A DNA stretch of 61,854 nt from Phoronis ovalis (taxonomy: Eukaryota > Phoronida > Phoronidae), in NCBI GenBank assembly GCA_028565635.1, contig JAOXYB010091384.1, positions 1 through 61,854 on the forward strand. The letters are read 5' to 3'. Positions within the stretch are counted from its first letter, which is position 1. The number at the start of each line of letters is the position of its first letter. A program made the translations under genes and the position numbers. Below are positions 51,480-61,854 of the stretch, piece after piece. The notes below the pieces were generated by a model, which did not search any database, was not told the origin of the DNA, and worked only from the letters and a program-made list of their open reading frames with translations.

Positions 51480-51600
51480 CCCTTTCTCGCCAGCTGACTG
51501 GCTCCGCTCTTCTCCCGCATAAGTACCGTGCTACTAAAGCGCCATTGCCACCTTGCGGTTATCAGTGAGACAAACTCTTAGTTCCGTGCGGCTATTATAC
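51480..51600. other. Short CpG- and GC-rich block
   Basis: In AT-rich surroundings this 120-bp block has many CpGs (CCGCTCTTCTCCCGC, ACCGTGC, AGCGCC, TTGCGG, TTCCGTGCGGC). It includes a CTCF-like motif on the minus strand (CCGCAAGGTGGCA within 51541-51558). No ORF or RNA fold was recognised; a promoter, boundary element or repeat fragment are possible. Confidence 0.35.
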
Positions 51601-52889
51601 ACTAGTATATAAAGGTGTAATACAATTAGTAAATGAATTGATTATTTTGATAAATATAAGAACAATATGTGATCATGTCTATTTCTAATATATAATAACA
51701 TTATTCTTAATAAAGTCGCTTATTAAATCAGTCCAGATTAATACAGCTTTGACATGTGTAACTACGTTATTAAACTGCAAGACACGGAAACATGAATTAC
51801 AATCAATGTGCTTAAAAGTCTCCTACAAAACTGTAACTTTTCAAAAACATACCATACAATAATGTTTGCATGACGTTTTATAATATCACGATTACTTCAA
51901 TGACGAGCGTTTATTGCATTGGTAGTTTCTACCATTGTTTTTGTAATAAACTTAGCTAGGTCATCACTTGAACTTCAATCCCAAATGAACAGATAATAAA
52001 AGTTATTTTTATAAATATATCTATATAATTTAGATTTAATACAATAAAACAGTGCATATATTGAAAATTAAACACGAAGCAATTCCCTTTCTGGAAACAT
52101 ATTACTCTTCTGTTTATGCGTATACTTATTTCATCATCATGACGATACTACATTCTCACTCCACGCAGACAGGTCTTGCACGAGGATCTGTTCAGCTCCC
52201 TATCTTAAGATTAACATATCATGCATTGCAGTGACGTATTAGCACTTTCTACTATTAGATTGCAAGCATATCATGCAGCACTACAAATTAATTAATTCAA
52301 TGGCCACCATGCAAGTTCTGCCAGCTACTGTTGCTCAAAGGGATGAACAAGCAAAATAGCCGGCTGTATTTGCTAAAAGAAGCATTATTGATCGGATTAT
52401 TGGTGCTCATTGTAACCTATTTTTTGACGACTGATTTGTGAGCTTCCTAATAATAGTAAAAGTACGATATATGTATAACGGAAATGCTATGTACTACAAT
52501 GTATGACATTCAGTGTAAAAAAATGTTGTTTGCCATGTGGCGTGTTTGTGTGGTTACAGCTATCAGTCTTGATCTAGAGGTTTCGTCTTTATGGCTGCTA
52601 AACTAGGCATACTTATCTGTTGTTTCTCCTTTGATTCTTTTTTCCTTAGAATAGTCAACTATTAAGTTCAAAATGAGAATAAGATGTTAGTATGTTAGGT
52701 AAGAATTTTTCTTTACTAGCTAATAGTGCAATATCGCTAAGTTCTGCGTGATGTTGTTTATGCGTTTCGAGAGAAAATAATGGTACTGGACTTCAATTAT
52801 ACTGCAGGCGTGACTAGTAAGCGCAAGTAACAACGTGGCCAGTTCAGAAAGGTGTATGTTAGCAGGTTAATAGTTAAACTATTCTAACA
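51601..52889. other. Intergenic / Stum 3'UTR, no gene seen
   Basis: AT-rich; candidate minus-strand poly(A) signals (TTTATT on the plus strand) near 51910. No convincing exons. Confidence 0.35.
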
Positions 52890-52969
52890 TTAGATGTCGC
52901 CAAAAGCATCGATAACAATAGACTGTAGGTGTTGGTTTCTGTCTTCTTTAAGGTGATCATGATATTCCA
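52890..52969 (-). CDS. Alternative last exon B of the Stum-like gene
   Basis: On the minus strand a strong acceptor (CTTTATTTCAG) precedes an exon that, in phase with the donor at 55733, encodes M-EYHDHLKEDRNQHLQSIV-IDAFGDI and a TAA. The pattern (E/D)Y..(H/L)LKE(D/E)R...L..(I/M)V..AFG is shared with exon A at 53551-53660, so the two look like duplicated, mutually exclusive terminal exons. Predicted product 614 aa. Confidence 0.55.
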
Positions 52970-53550
52970 CTGAAATAAAGACAGATCAGGAATAAAATGC
53001 AAGAATTAATTTAGCCAGTTACCGTACCTACTCTGTTTTTCGTACCAGGTTAAACCCAGTTTCGTTGAATTTAGAGAAAAAGAATGCCTATAATGATGAA
53101 AATCGACATCTTTACTTAATGTTTATCGTAGTAACGTTTCGTTTTTACACCGGTGGTACGACACAGAGTAAATTACGGTGAGTGATTCGTTTGTATAACA
53201 TGAAGCATCGTTTGCTGAATTTTCAAAAGAAATGATAAAATGAAAAGTGCTAAGAAGCACACGGTGTTGGTATGCAAGCATTTTGGGAGTGCTTTAACAT
53301 CATAGATTCGTAGTAGATGAGGTGAGAATGATAAGGGAACCTGCAGTTCAAAATAGCGTAAAGATTGATGGAACTGGAATGATTTTGCAAGGAAAGTTAA
53401 GGTTATTCCATCATCTTCCAGTGACAGAAGGGATAGACACGCAGGGTATAGCTTCAGTTTGTTGCTGTAAGAAATAAAATGCTTTAAATTAGATTTACGA
53501 CGCCTAGCAAGCAATAGGCATGAGTGAATTCACTCCCTCAGAGCCTAATA

Positions 53551-53660
53551 TTAAAAATAAGAAATCTTTGTTGTACGTATAGGTGGCGCACCGAAAGCAC
53601 TGAGAACCATCGTTTTGAGTCGAAGCTCTCTTTCTTCCTTTAACAATTTCTTGTAATCAA
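53551..53660 (-). CDS. Alternative last exon A of the Stum-like gene
   Basis: Acceptor TTTTCCTTTTCAG, then in phase with donor 55733: I-DYKKLLKEERELRLKTMV-LSAFGAPPIRTTKISYF and TAA. It is homologous to exon B by residues and by phase. The longer isoform would be 624 aa. Which exon is used when cannot be told from sequence. Confidence 0.55.
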
Positions 53661-55732
53661 CTGAAAAGGAAAATGTGCCATGAATACAGAGGAACATACG
53701 TACAATTGTCTTTTTTTCTACTATATTTTTCTGGTTGATATTTGGTGGAACTATTTTCTAAAATTTATGCAAATAATTTTTAAGAAAGTGTTATGCAAAC
53801 TAAATTAACATGTTTTATATAGCTGATGTGAACATGGATAATATTAGATTTTAAAATATGCGATGCCACATTGAATTTACTTATACGACGCCAAAATTCC
53901 TGATTCTAAATTAAGATTTCGTACTAAACTACTAAAATGATTTATAAAATAGCGGAAATTATTAACAGTTTGCGTCTAACTGTAATGGCTCTTTAAACAT
54001 TTGCTCAGTGGTCCTTACCGCATGATAACCGATAGTTATTATATTTTCACAGGTACTATATACAGTGATAATGTACTGTTTGATTATACGTTTTACTGTT
54101 ACTATACTCAAGAATCGGTGTAAACAATACATACTAAAAGGGCTTGTCTAAAAGTTAATGAAGTTATTAAAACACACGCATTCATAACCAAATCGGATGC
54201 GAAATCGATTAAAATATTGTGACTTATACCTTGCACATAATGATTACCGCCTCACGTAATTAGAGGAAGAGGACATTTTCAAATATCAAAGCAATATAAA
54301 AGCTATCCGTCTGACCCGGACACGTCTCCATGAGAACAAGCATACAACGATCGGTAGAAGAAAATTGCCTTTGAGAGCATTTTGCTCGAATGGTTAGTAA
54401 TTAAAGGCCTATTAAAATCAAATTACACACTATTTCTAAGTATAGAAAACAAGCATAGTTCAGCAAAAAATGTAAATACTGAACAACCGATTAAAAACAG
54501 TGCAACGAATTAACTTCATGAGATGTGAATGTACACTTTATTTACTTAGGTAGGACAATATTGGGACATGATCTTTGGTTGGTAACTCGAGATTCTTAAG
54601 TAAAGTTTTTTCAAATGCCTCTAGCTTCTTCCTTAAATTCCTCTATGCAGATTCTAAATATCTAAAATTAAAAAGCTTACTTTTCAAAATTTAAAGAAAA
54701 TTACCATAAAATATTACGTAGAGATACAACGTACATAAATAAAGATTGAAGAAAAAGGTAATATAAGCATCAATCTGTACATAATTTACAAATTCCTATG
54801 TGTCATACACACTGAGATTCCCTAAACTAAATAATATAATCGATTGTACCTAATACAAGATTCTTTAAAGAAAGTTAATCCCAGCGAATCTTATCTATCT
54901 CATCCGATTTAATGGTGCTTAAGAAGCGGTGAACTATTTTCACATTTTTATTTTTTTTTCCCACAATAATTTTTAACTTATTCATACTGCATACCAAAGT
55001 ACTGGGAATACACATAATTACAGGAAAATGTATTTGCTATGAAATACCTTCTACTTAAGTACTGGATTACATTTAGAGTAGTTTGAGATTGCTATGTGTG
55101 AAATTCTTTTACATAAAAGTTTTTATACACGATCATATTAATGTATTCATAGTATTCGTTTATTCACAGATAGCACACAATTACACCGAGTTTGCTTTCC
55201 ATAGAGATTTCATCGATTCTAACATGAATATTAAAAATTTAAATCTCCTATCTACTCACGCTGAGCTCTTGCTTTTTATTATCAGCAAAGAATTGAATGT
55301 ATGTTCAAAGGATTTACGTATCTTTAAAAAACATTACTAGTGGCTTCTTATACCCAAAATTAAATCATAAAAAAAGTATAACAACGTATTTTTTTTTTTT
55401 AATAGTCAAAAGTATCCATTATTAGTGTTTCATAATTATTGATTTCTAAAAGTACTTTATTCTGAATAGTCACGAATTGATACAGCTATTTCCTATGGAT
55501 ATTGTTATGACATTGCTACTCATAACAATTTTAAGTTAAAGATATGTAGACATATCTTCCACACATTTGTTTTTCTGTATGAAACGTGACAAAACTTGAA
55601 AAGAATATGGCAGTAGTTATCAACTATATGCGCGATAGTACAATTTCTATGAAATCCACATTTGTGACAGTGGCCAGTGCATACTATAACAGTTGACAGC
55701 ATTTTCACTAATAATCAAACGGATAAACTTAC
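53661..55732 (-). other. Stum-like intron, no further exon accepted
   Basis: About 2 kb of AT-rich intron between the second coding exon and exon A. One reading (54550-54625 minus, AFEKTLLKNLE) faintly resembles the C-terminal exons but lacks a good acceptor. Confidence 0.4.
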
Positions 55733-58560
55733 TTGAAAGTATAATAAGATACACTCCCCAAGAAAGACTCCAGAACCAACCCACTAACAAAAAAGTGACA
55801 GTAAACAGCTGACAAACGCCAACCATTACATTGATACAACAGGACATCATGATTTGGTCATCCTTGCTCTGTATGCGAGGACGTCCCGAACATAATATGG
55901 CGAACCCGCTTATCATTGTCCCTGTAAAGAAAGAGAAAAAATACTGACTATACGGTAAACGTGGGTGAAAGTGTTTCAATGTATTTTGACGGCCTTATGT
56001 TTTATGATATATTACTGTAACAATAAAATAGAGACAGAATGTAAGGTTTGTAATTACGCTTAACCCTATGTAACATAATAATATAATAAAAACTTATGAC
56101 ATTTTAGGGTGACTATTTTTGTCACTAAACATCAAAGTATGGCGTGGTAATATAAATGAATAATAATTAAGATAACTGTTTTCCATCTTGTTCCAGACTA
56201 TAAGGTTGTTTTATCGGATTACTGAAAGATTACTGAGCTCTATCAATATATTGACTTTGTACTGTCCGTCATTATATCATTTAATATTTTTTCTTAGTTA
56301 AATTACGCGTGCACGTATTTGCACAAACTGAATGATATCTTCTGGACCTAACTCCTTAGTTTCATGCATTTAGGTTTTTTTATTCGCGATTTTTTTATTC
56401 TTTTGCTGCCAGGTTTACCTCTAACAAAATAGAGGGTTAGCATTTAAATTTTTAAAACGATTGTTTGTAAATGTCGGATTAGTCTAACAGGTTTGGTAAC
56501 ATCTCAAATATGAAAATAGACAGGTCCTATAGAGTACTATCTTTATTGCATTTTTATTTTAATCCTTTATCATAAATTACACGAGTCAGTGAAAAGTTTT
56601 CACGAGCCCCTATAGATAATAAGGTTTCCGTTATTCGATATATTTTCTTAAGTTCTTTATATTGAAAGCTGATGTGGATCTAATTCCCTTTTCACTTTGT
56701 TTATTCAAATTACTTAAAACGACAGTTTTGTTTTGAATAAATTTCTAATTTTTTTTCTTAGGTTTTATAAATACTATTGAAATGAATATGCTGTGGATCT
56801 TATGTAGCACCAATAATATTTTCCATATACTTTTAAAACTCATATTGCAGTAATGTGTGTTTTGCAAGTAAACTTTATTAGATCTAAAGTTTAAAAAACA
56901 GCAATCCAGGTCATAAGACATTTTAATATTGAAATAGCTAAAAATAATTTTAAAGTTTAATTAAAACTTAGGCGTTGCACTTACCTGTTCCAGGTATGAG
57001 CATATTAAATATTAAGCAAACAATGGCGACTGGCAGAGGCAGATAAGGAATAGCTGACTTAATAAAAGAGTCATTATTTGTCATAACACTTTTCTTTTTG
57101 TCTCCCTCCAGATCAGGCGGATTTATAACTGTTGCGTCTTGTGTTTTAGAAAAATCCACTAATCTTGAGTCAATTGACAATCCGGACACGGAATCTCGCC
57201 TTGGACTATGACTATCCACAGATAAACGAGATCCATTATTCTTGTCTTCTCCATATGCTTCTTTTGGAATTTGTAGCGTCGAGTCTTTCAGATTCTTGTT
57301 AACCGAAATAGGTCGAGATCCTGGAACTCCATTTTGTTGACGATCCTCGTCTTTAGGTATGATCGCAGTTCCCCATTTTTTCTTGACTGTGCCTAGAACG
57401 TTCTTATTATCAAGCTTGTTCATATCGTTCTGTTTGCTTTGAATTGAGCTATCAGTTTTATTTGAATCCATCTGTTTACCTTCACTATTAACCTTCGTCT
57501 CTGGTTTAACACCTTTCATATCTCTGTTCCCCTTTTTAGTGTCATTATTGATTACTTTAGAATCTGTAAGCTTTTTAGAATCATTCATCTTTCCATTTTC
57601 TTTCATCCCATTCACATCAATTTTGTTGCCAGTTTTAGCCGAATTTTGAGTCAACATATTGTTATTAGTATTCGTGTTTTGAGTTATACCCTTTGGTGTA
57701 TCTTTACCATTTGTTATTTCGCCTTTTTTGTCAGTAACTTTGCCTTCGTTCTTTTCCGATATTTTTTTCGACCCAAGCTTAACTGTTAAGAGTTTCTGAA
57801 TGGCGGGTTTACTCGAGACTGTTTTAGTGTCTTGTTCGACAACTTTCAATATGTTTTCTTTCGAATTTTTTTCCTGAGATAGCGTCTTACTGTTTGAATT
57901 TTTGTCAGTTGATACTTTTCTTCCAACATTGGTCGTTTGCTTTGAAACGTTTATTTTCGTTTCATCCGGCGTTGGTGCTAAACATGGTTTATCTGTCGCA
58001 GAATTTGATTTAATTTCAGTAACACCTTTTTCTCCTGTTGAAGTCATTGGCTTTGCATCAATAGATGGTTTATCTTTTGTGGAATTTAGTTCAGTTTCTG
58101 TAGAGTTCTTTTCTGTAGGTGGTGTTACTGGTCTTGCATGAACAGAACTTTTATCATTCACAATAATTTCTTTTTGATCTTTTGCTTTCAAAATCTTCAA
58201 CTCTGCAGTGATATCTTTTTTTGGACTATCATATACAAAACTTCTTGGAGAGTTGTGTTTCGATCCACTATTTTTCTGCTCTGCGTAATTATTATTCTCC
58301 GCTGATATTTTCTGAATGCTCTGCTCTCTACCATCTGTAGTATTATGTGCTGAATCCAGCGTTTTACTTTCTTTTGTAATTTGAATATCAGTACACTGAT
58401 TTTGCATATTGCCTTGCATTACATTTTTATCCGTGCTTGAGGAGTTGATCAGTGCTGCGGATTGAACCTCGGGTTCTTTTGCTGCAGTGTTTCCATTCTT
58501 CGGTACGGATTCCTCCATTATTGGGGAAGTATTGCTAACTGACTTCTGCAATTGTGACAT
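55733..58560 (-). CDS. Stum/SPEC3-domain membrane protein (main body)
   Basis: Drosophila Stum is needed for mechanical transduction in proprioceptive neurons; SPEC3 is the sea-urchin ciliary relative. Coding exons (minus): 58560-56985, 55921-55733, then one of two last exons (53660-53551 or 52969-52890). The SPEC3 domain starts near residue 500: FIKSAIPYLPLPVAIVCLIF, NMLIPGTG, then across the intron TMISGFAILCSGRP, and a second hydrophobic part INVMVGVCQLFTVTFLLVGW, FWSLSWGVYLIIL. The preceding 500 residues are one exon of Lys/Ser/Thr/Asn-rich, probably disordered sequence with no family match. It has a 27-residue tandem repeat starting at about 136, 163 and 190 (DKSSVHARPVTP / DKPSIDAKPMTS / DKPCLAPTP). 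Vertebrate STUM is far shorter (about 140 aa). ATG at 58558-58560 is the only in-frame start before the upstream promoter. Confidence 0.85.
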
Positions 58561-58859
58561 GCTGTAGAATGTCTAGGTATACTATGGAATACTTAATTTC
58601 TTCAGAGATACACAAAACACATTTACATGGTTGAGACTCAAACCTTTTTCAGACTTTTACCACGTCCAAGAACCATTTCAAAACGCAATTCGCAGTCGGC
58701 CGATGAAAATATTTTCTAAGTATGGATACAAACTGTTTAGTAGCGAATTGAGCAATAAATCTAAAGTTTTAGTATAATGATAAACACTTGACTTTCAGCC
58801 ATCGTTCTTCAGTGCATGACTGTTTGTGATCATGTCAGCCTATGTAATGCATCCGTGTG

Positions 58860-58940
58860 TACTAAGCCTGGTAAGCCGTTAGCTTATATAAAATACCCAG
58901 TGATTGGTCCCACAAACATTACGACAGTCCAAACCAATCA
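58860..58940 (-). promoter_or_regulatory. Stum-like core promoter (TATA + CCAAT)
   Basis: On the minus strand TATATAAG (58890-58883) is preceded upstream by CCAAT (58907-58903, read as ATTGG on plus). A second CCAAT lies at 58934-58938 on the plus strand. Spacing and orientation suit transcription starting near 58855, about 300 bp before the ATG at 58560. Confidence 0.6.
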
Positions 58941-58949
58941 ATATTATAT

Positions 58950-60600
58950 TACAATTAAAGTCTTTGAAATCTAAACGAGGTTGCAACCAGGGGTTGTAAT
59001 TGACTGAAGATGAACAAAAGTAAGGAATTTTATCATAATAATCTTGTATTTAAAGAATACACCTGACAATCGTACAGGAGTTGAATAAACGTATTTAAAT
59101 TGATAAAACGCAGATTAAAATTGATAAATTCTGATTCCGATATATATATTCTTGTAACAGATGTGGAAAGAAAACATTACATGAAAAGTATAAAAATGCA
59201 AATTGAATTTTAGGCTAGGAAGAAGTTACAGTTATGTTTTAAGAAATATTAGCTTTAAAAAATTATGTGTATTATCATGTATAACGTACAAGGAATATAA
59301 AAACAAAAGTATTTAGTGACTCCCCTCATATGACATAGGCTCAATGTCCCCAATGTTATTAAAACTAGATAGAAATTTCTCTTTAAAGAACAACAGCTGA
59401 GAGTGATTTCTAGCAGTTTGTGTTGTAACCCCGGTTGTCACGTAACTTTCGACATCTTTGTATTTTGTCTCTGGTAAGCATTTTCTTGTATGCTCTTTGT
59501 ATCATAATTTGCAAAAATAGAAAATATCCTTATAACACAAGCCGAAATGTTCAGTTAAAGTAAACTTCAAAAAATTACCAAATGGTGTAACTGCCATTGT
59601 AGTAGTTTTAAAACATTGTACTAGCAGGTTGTGCAATCCTCTACTTAGTTTCTTGTGGTGCCCTCTACAAGACAGTGTGTTATCAGTATATCGATCGATC
59701 GTTCGGACCAACGGACAAGCAATGGTCAGAGCTATAGTTTATACATATTGAACAAAGACGTGACAGAATTCTGTAAAAAAGGAAAGTACAATAATTTTTT
59801 GTTAGCACTAAATTTTGTTATAATCAAATTTAATTAGCTGCATTTAGTATAGCAATTGAGCAAAATTGGATTTTTTTTTGATATAATGTAAGATGTTGTT
59901 ATGAATAAATATAATCCTGTGTTTATGATCATTAACGCTACTATAGAAATTACACGGCAACGGAAACTGTATTCGTAACCGTTGAAGGTTGCAGACAAAA
60001 AATCGCTGCAACTTGCGTATCTTGTTGCTGACTTTAGTGAATCTTGATTTAGTAGTAGCTATCCACATAGTTTGTATCGTTGATATGAACAACTCTCACA
60101 AAGGACCTGATAGAAGGTCTGGTAATAAACACGCAGCATAACCTAGATGGCATTATAAGAGCCAATTGCAACTACGGTAACAATTGTAACAATATAGATC
60201 CGACAAGCGTATTAATTAGTCATTTTTCTCTGTTCCTTTCGTTTCGGGCATTGGGCAGCTATGGAAACATTTCTGTTTGAAAGTTGATATAATTTCGCAC
60301 AAAGTCAACGAGATCACAATTGGAAAATATCATTTTTTATCAAAAATTAGGGGATTGTATGAGGAAAAACAGGAGTCTCACCCTAGGGGCCCATATAGTT
60401 AGTGTCATGACCTAATATTTAGCAGATTAATTTTTTCTCCATGTTGCCAGGCTAATTGTCAGGATATTGGTGGTTATTTTGTAACTTTTTCTGGGGCAGG
60501 GAAAATTAAGGTTCAGTTGTGTCAGAGTCTATAAACGGAGCTACCATAAGATATAAAATGTGAAAAGAAATAATAAAGTATGCAATACTAACGAAATAGG
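58950..60600. other. Intergenic stretch, no gene seen
   Basis: AT-rich, only short unsupported ORFs. A good CTCF-like motif (minus strand TGTAGAGGGCACC) lies at about 59658-59670. Confidence 0.45.
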
Positions 60601-60622
60601 GAAGATTTATAGTCTCTGAAAT

Positions 60623-61254
60623 TCAGGATGATGTTTGTCGTCTTGGCTGGCAACAGGTGTCTCTGGATACTTCTAAGGTAAATTTTCCTATGAGGAGACA
60701 GCCTAAATTAAAATACCAAAATATTATATACATGCACACATTGCATAACCATGTTATCTACAATTTGTACAATTCAATTAATGTTACATTTTAAGAATTG
60801 AGAGATATTTTATATTTTGGTTAAACATGATATATACTATATTCATATTTTGAAATATATAAATCTATGCTTGATTGGAGCTTGGTCTATCCTGTGGCTT
60901 TAAACCAATAGAAAATTGTTCTTTTTGCAATTATAGTAAACTGTCAAACACCAAGAATCAAAGGCAATGGTTTCTTCAAAACTTTTTAAATGTCTCCATT
61001 TACAGATCCTACAAAAAAGATCACTATAGCCCAATATGTAATACAACAAAATATAAGATACATTTTTCTGACACTGTTTGAAATTAATTCGTTTGTTTGT
61101 TTAGAGAGGTTAATGTCTGTATTTATTTCAATATTTTTCAGAGAGCCACTACTTCAGATTCTTCTGCTGTCTTCATGTTCTTACCTATATCATCTGGAGT
61201 GGTAACCAATGCTCCTAGAACAGTCTGGTAATTGTCATGCGTATTAAACCAAAC
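60623..61254 (-). CDS. Candidate 3' exons of an unrecognised minus-strand gene
   Basis: Exon 61254-61185 (minus) is bounded by AAATTACAG and GTAAGA and encodes VWFNTHDNYQTVLGALVTTP-DDI; the other two frames contain stops. A downstream acceptor (GTCTCCTCATAG) in matching phase opens 60687-60623, encoding GKFTLEVSRDTCCQPRRQ and a stop. An alternative acceptor three codons on would read KYPETPVASQDDKHHPEF, but the phase does not fit. I do not recognise the family. If real, the gene continues off the right edge. Confidence 0.35.
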
Positions 61255-61749
61255 CTGTAATTTAAAACAAACATATAAAGAATGAAACAACTAGTGCACA
61301 ACATAATTAACAAACATTGTATAATAAAGTTTTCTAAAATTTATAGTATATGACTGACTAACTTTCTATAGAATATTTTGCGATAAAAGAGCAACCACTC
61401 TGACTGGCATGGTATCAATATATCCACAAAAGCTAATCTTCAAAGGTATGGTGGGTTTCAGCTATCCTAAAGAACAGAGCACTGAGATCTGGATGATGTG
61501 CTAATGTAACAGGCTCAATTATTTACAATTGACAATCGCGTCTTCAACTTTGAGCCGGTTTGAGTGTATGGTTGATACTGACAAACAAAATATATGCTAT
61601 ATGCCCAATCGGGTCATCGAAAGTCTAAGAAACTCAATATGTAACTGTGCAAATTATATACTTGTGAGTACCAAGCTGTGTCATTTGCTATTAATTTCAT
61701 ACTCTGTGTACTAGCCTCAGCCCACCCACCGGAGGTGGTATGTCTTTAT

Positions 61750-61854
61750 TCCGACGGCCCTCTGGTCCGACGCCTCGCTGGTCCGACAACTCTCTAGTCC
61801 GAAGGCTCGCTGGTCCGACAGCTCTTTAGTCCGAAGGCTCGCTGGTCCGACATG
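61750..61854. repeat. 16-bp minisatellite running off the window
   Basis: Six full units and part of a seventh of TCCGAMGGCTCGCTGG type. Units ending GCTGG and CTAG/TTAG alternate, giving a 32-bp higher-order period. It is strikingly GC- and CpG-rich against the AT-rich background and continues past the end of the window. Confidence 0.85.

Noticed and set aside
53173-53514. Minus-strand 113-aa ORF between the two Stum last exons
   Set aside because: No in-phase acceptor, no similarity to the SPEC3 family; probably 3'UTR/intron of the Stum-like gene.
54550-54625. Possible third Stum C-terminal exon (AFEKTLLKNLE...)
   Set aside because: Weak resemblance and the needed acceptor has a purine-rich tract instead of a pyrimidine tract.
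57902-58141. Plus-strand 79-aa ORF with Val/Ser/Phe-rich sequence
   Set aside because: Antisense of the Lys/Thr-rich repeat region of the Stum-like exon; composition is a strand artefact.
60614-60682. Plus-strand exon reading (TTTATAG ... GTAAAT, encoding LKFRMMFVVLAGNRCLWILL)
   Set aside because: Borders look like splice sites, but no partner exon on the plus strand was found; the minus-strand reading fits a neighbouring exon in phase.

Overview
This is a eukaryotic nuclear window: coding sequence is split into many short exons by AT-rich introns with GT..AG borders, and all recognisable proteins are animal families. Residue-level similarity to vertebrate orthologues is high, but intron sizes, a CTHRC1-like secreted protein without a collagen stretch, and a SPEC3/Stum-domain gene suggest an invertebrate bilaterian, perhaps a lophotrochozoan or basal deuterostome. 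The sequence alone does not settle the phylum. No bacterial, organellar, CRISPR, rRNA or tRNA feature was seen.

Layout, left to right. (1) 314-3728 (+): the 3' half of SRP54, whose 5' exons lie off the left edge. (2) About 5.0-24.5 kb (+): FOXN3-like forkhead gene, with a probable non-coding first exon near 5.4 kb, a 10.5 kb first intron, seven coding exons (15982-22424) and a long 3'UTR. Its introns carry a run of RFX X-box-like palindromes. (3) 24827-30971 (-): a CTHRC1-like secreted protein gene, convergent with FOXN3, with an apparent reading-frame break in its first exon. A decayed tandem copy lies upstream at 32-33 kb. (4) 33531-34570 (-): TMEM223-like mitochondrial membrane protein. 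(5) 35163-49634 (+): PPP1R21, complete in 19 coding exons (781 aa predicted), head-to-head with TMEM223 across about 0.6 kb. Its introns hold two inverted-repeat elements and several repeats. (6) 50931-51337: a MITE-like element with terminal inverted repeats and 9-bp direct repeats, between PPP1R21 and the next gene. (7) 52890-58560 (-): a Stum/SPEC3-domain membrane protein with a long charged N-terminus and two apparently mutually exclusive last exons. (8) 58.9-61.85 kb: mostly non-coding, with two candidate minus-strand exons of an unrecognised gene and a 16-bp minisatellite running off the right edge.

The genes do not form one pathway: housekeeping (SRP54, TMEM223, PPP1R21), a transcription factor (FOXN3), a secreted factor (CTHRC1-like) and a mechanosensory-type membrane protein (Stum-like). 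The most interesting items are the duplicated alternative C-terminal exons of the Stum gene, the X-box cluster in FOXN3, the CTHRC1-like locus with its frame break and tandem relic, the MITE with clean direct repeats, and CTCF-like motifs in three of the intergenic gaps. All exon borders were read by eye from frame, splice dinucleotides and protein similarity; no database search was run.
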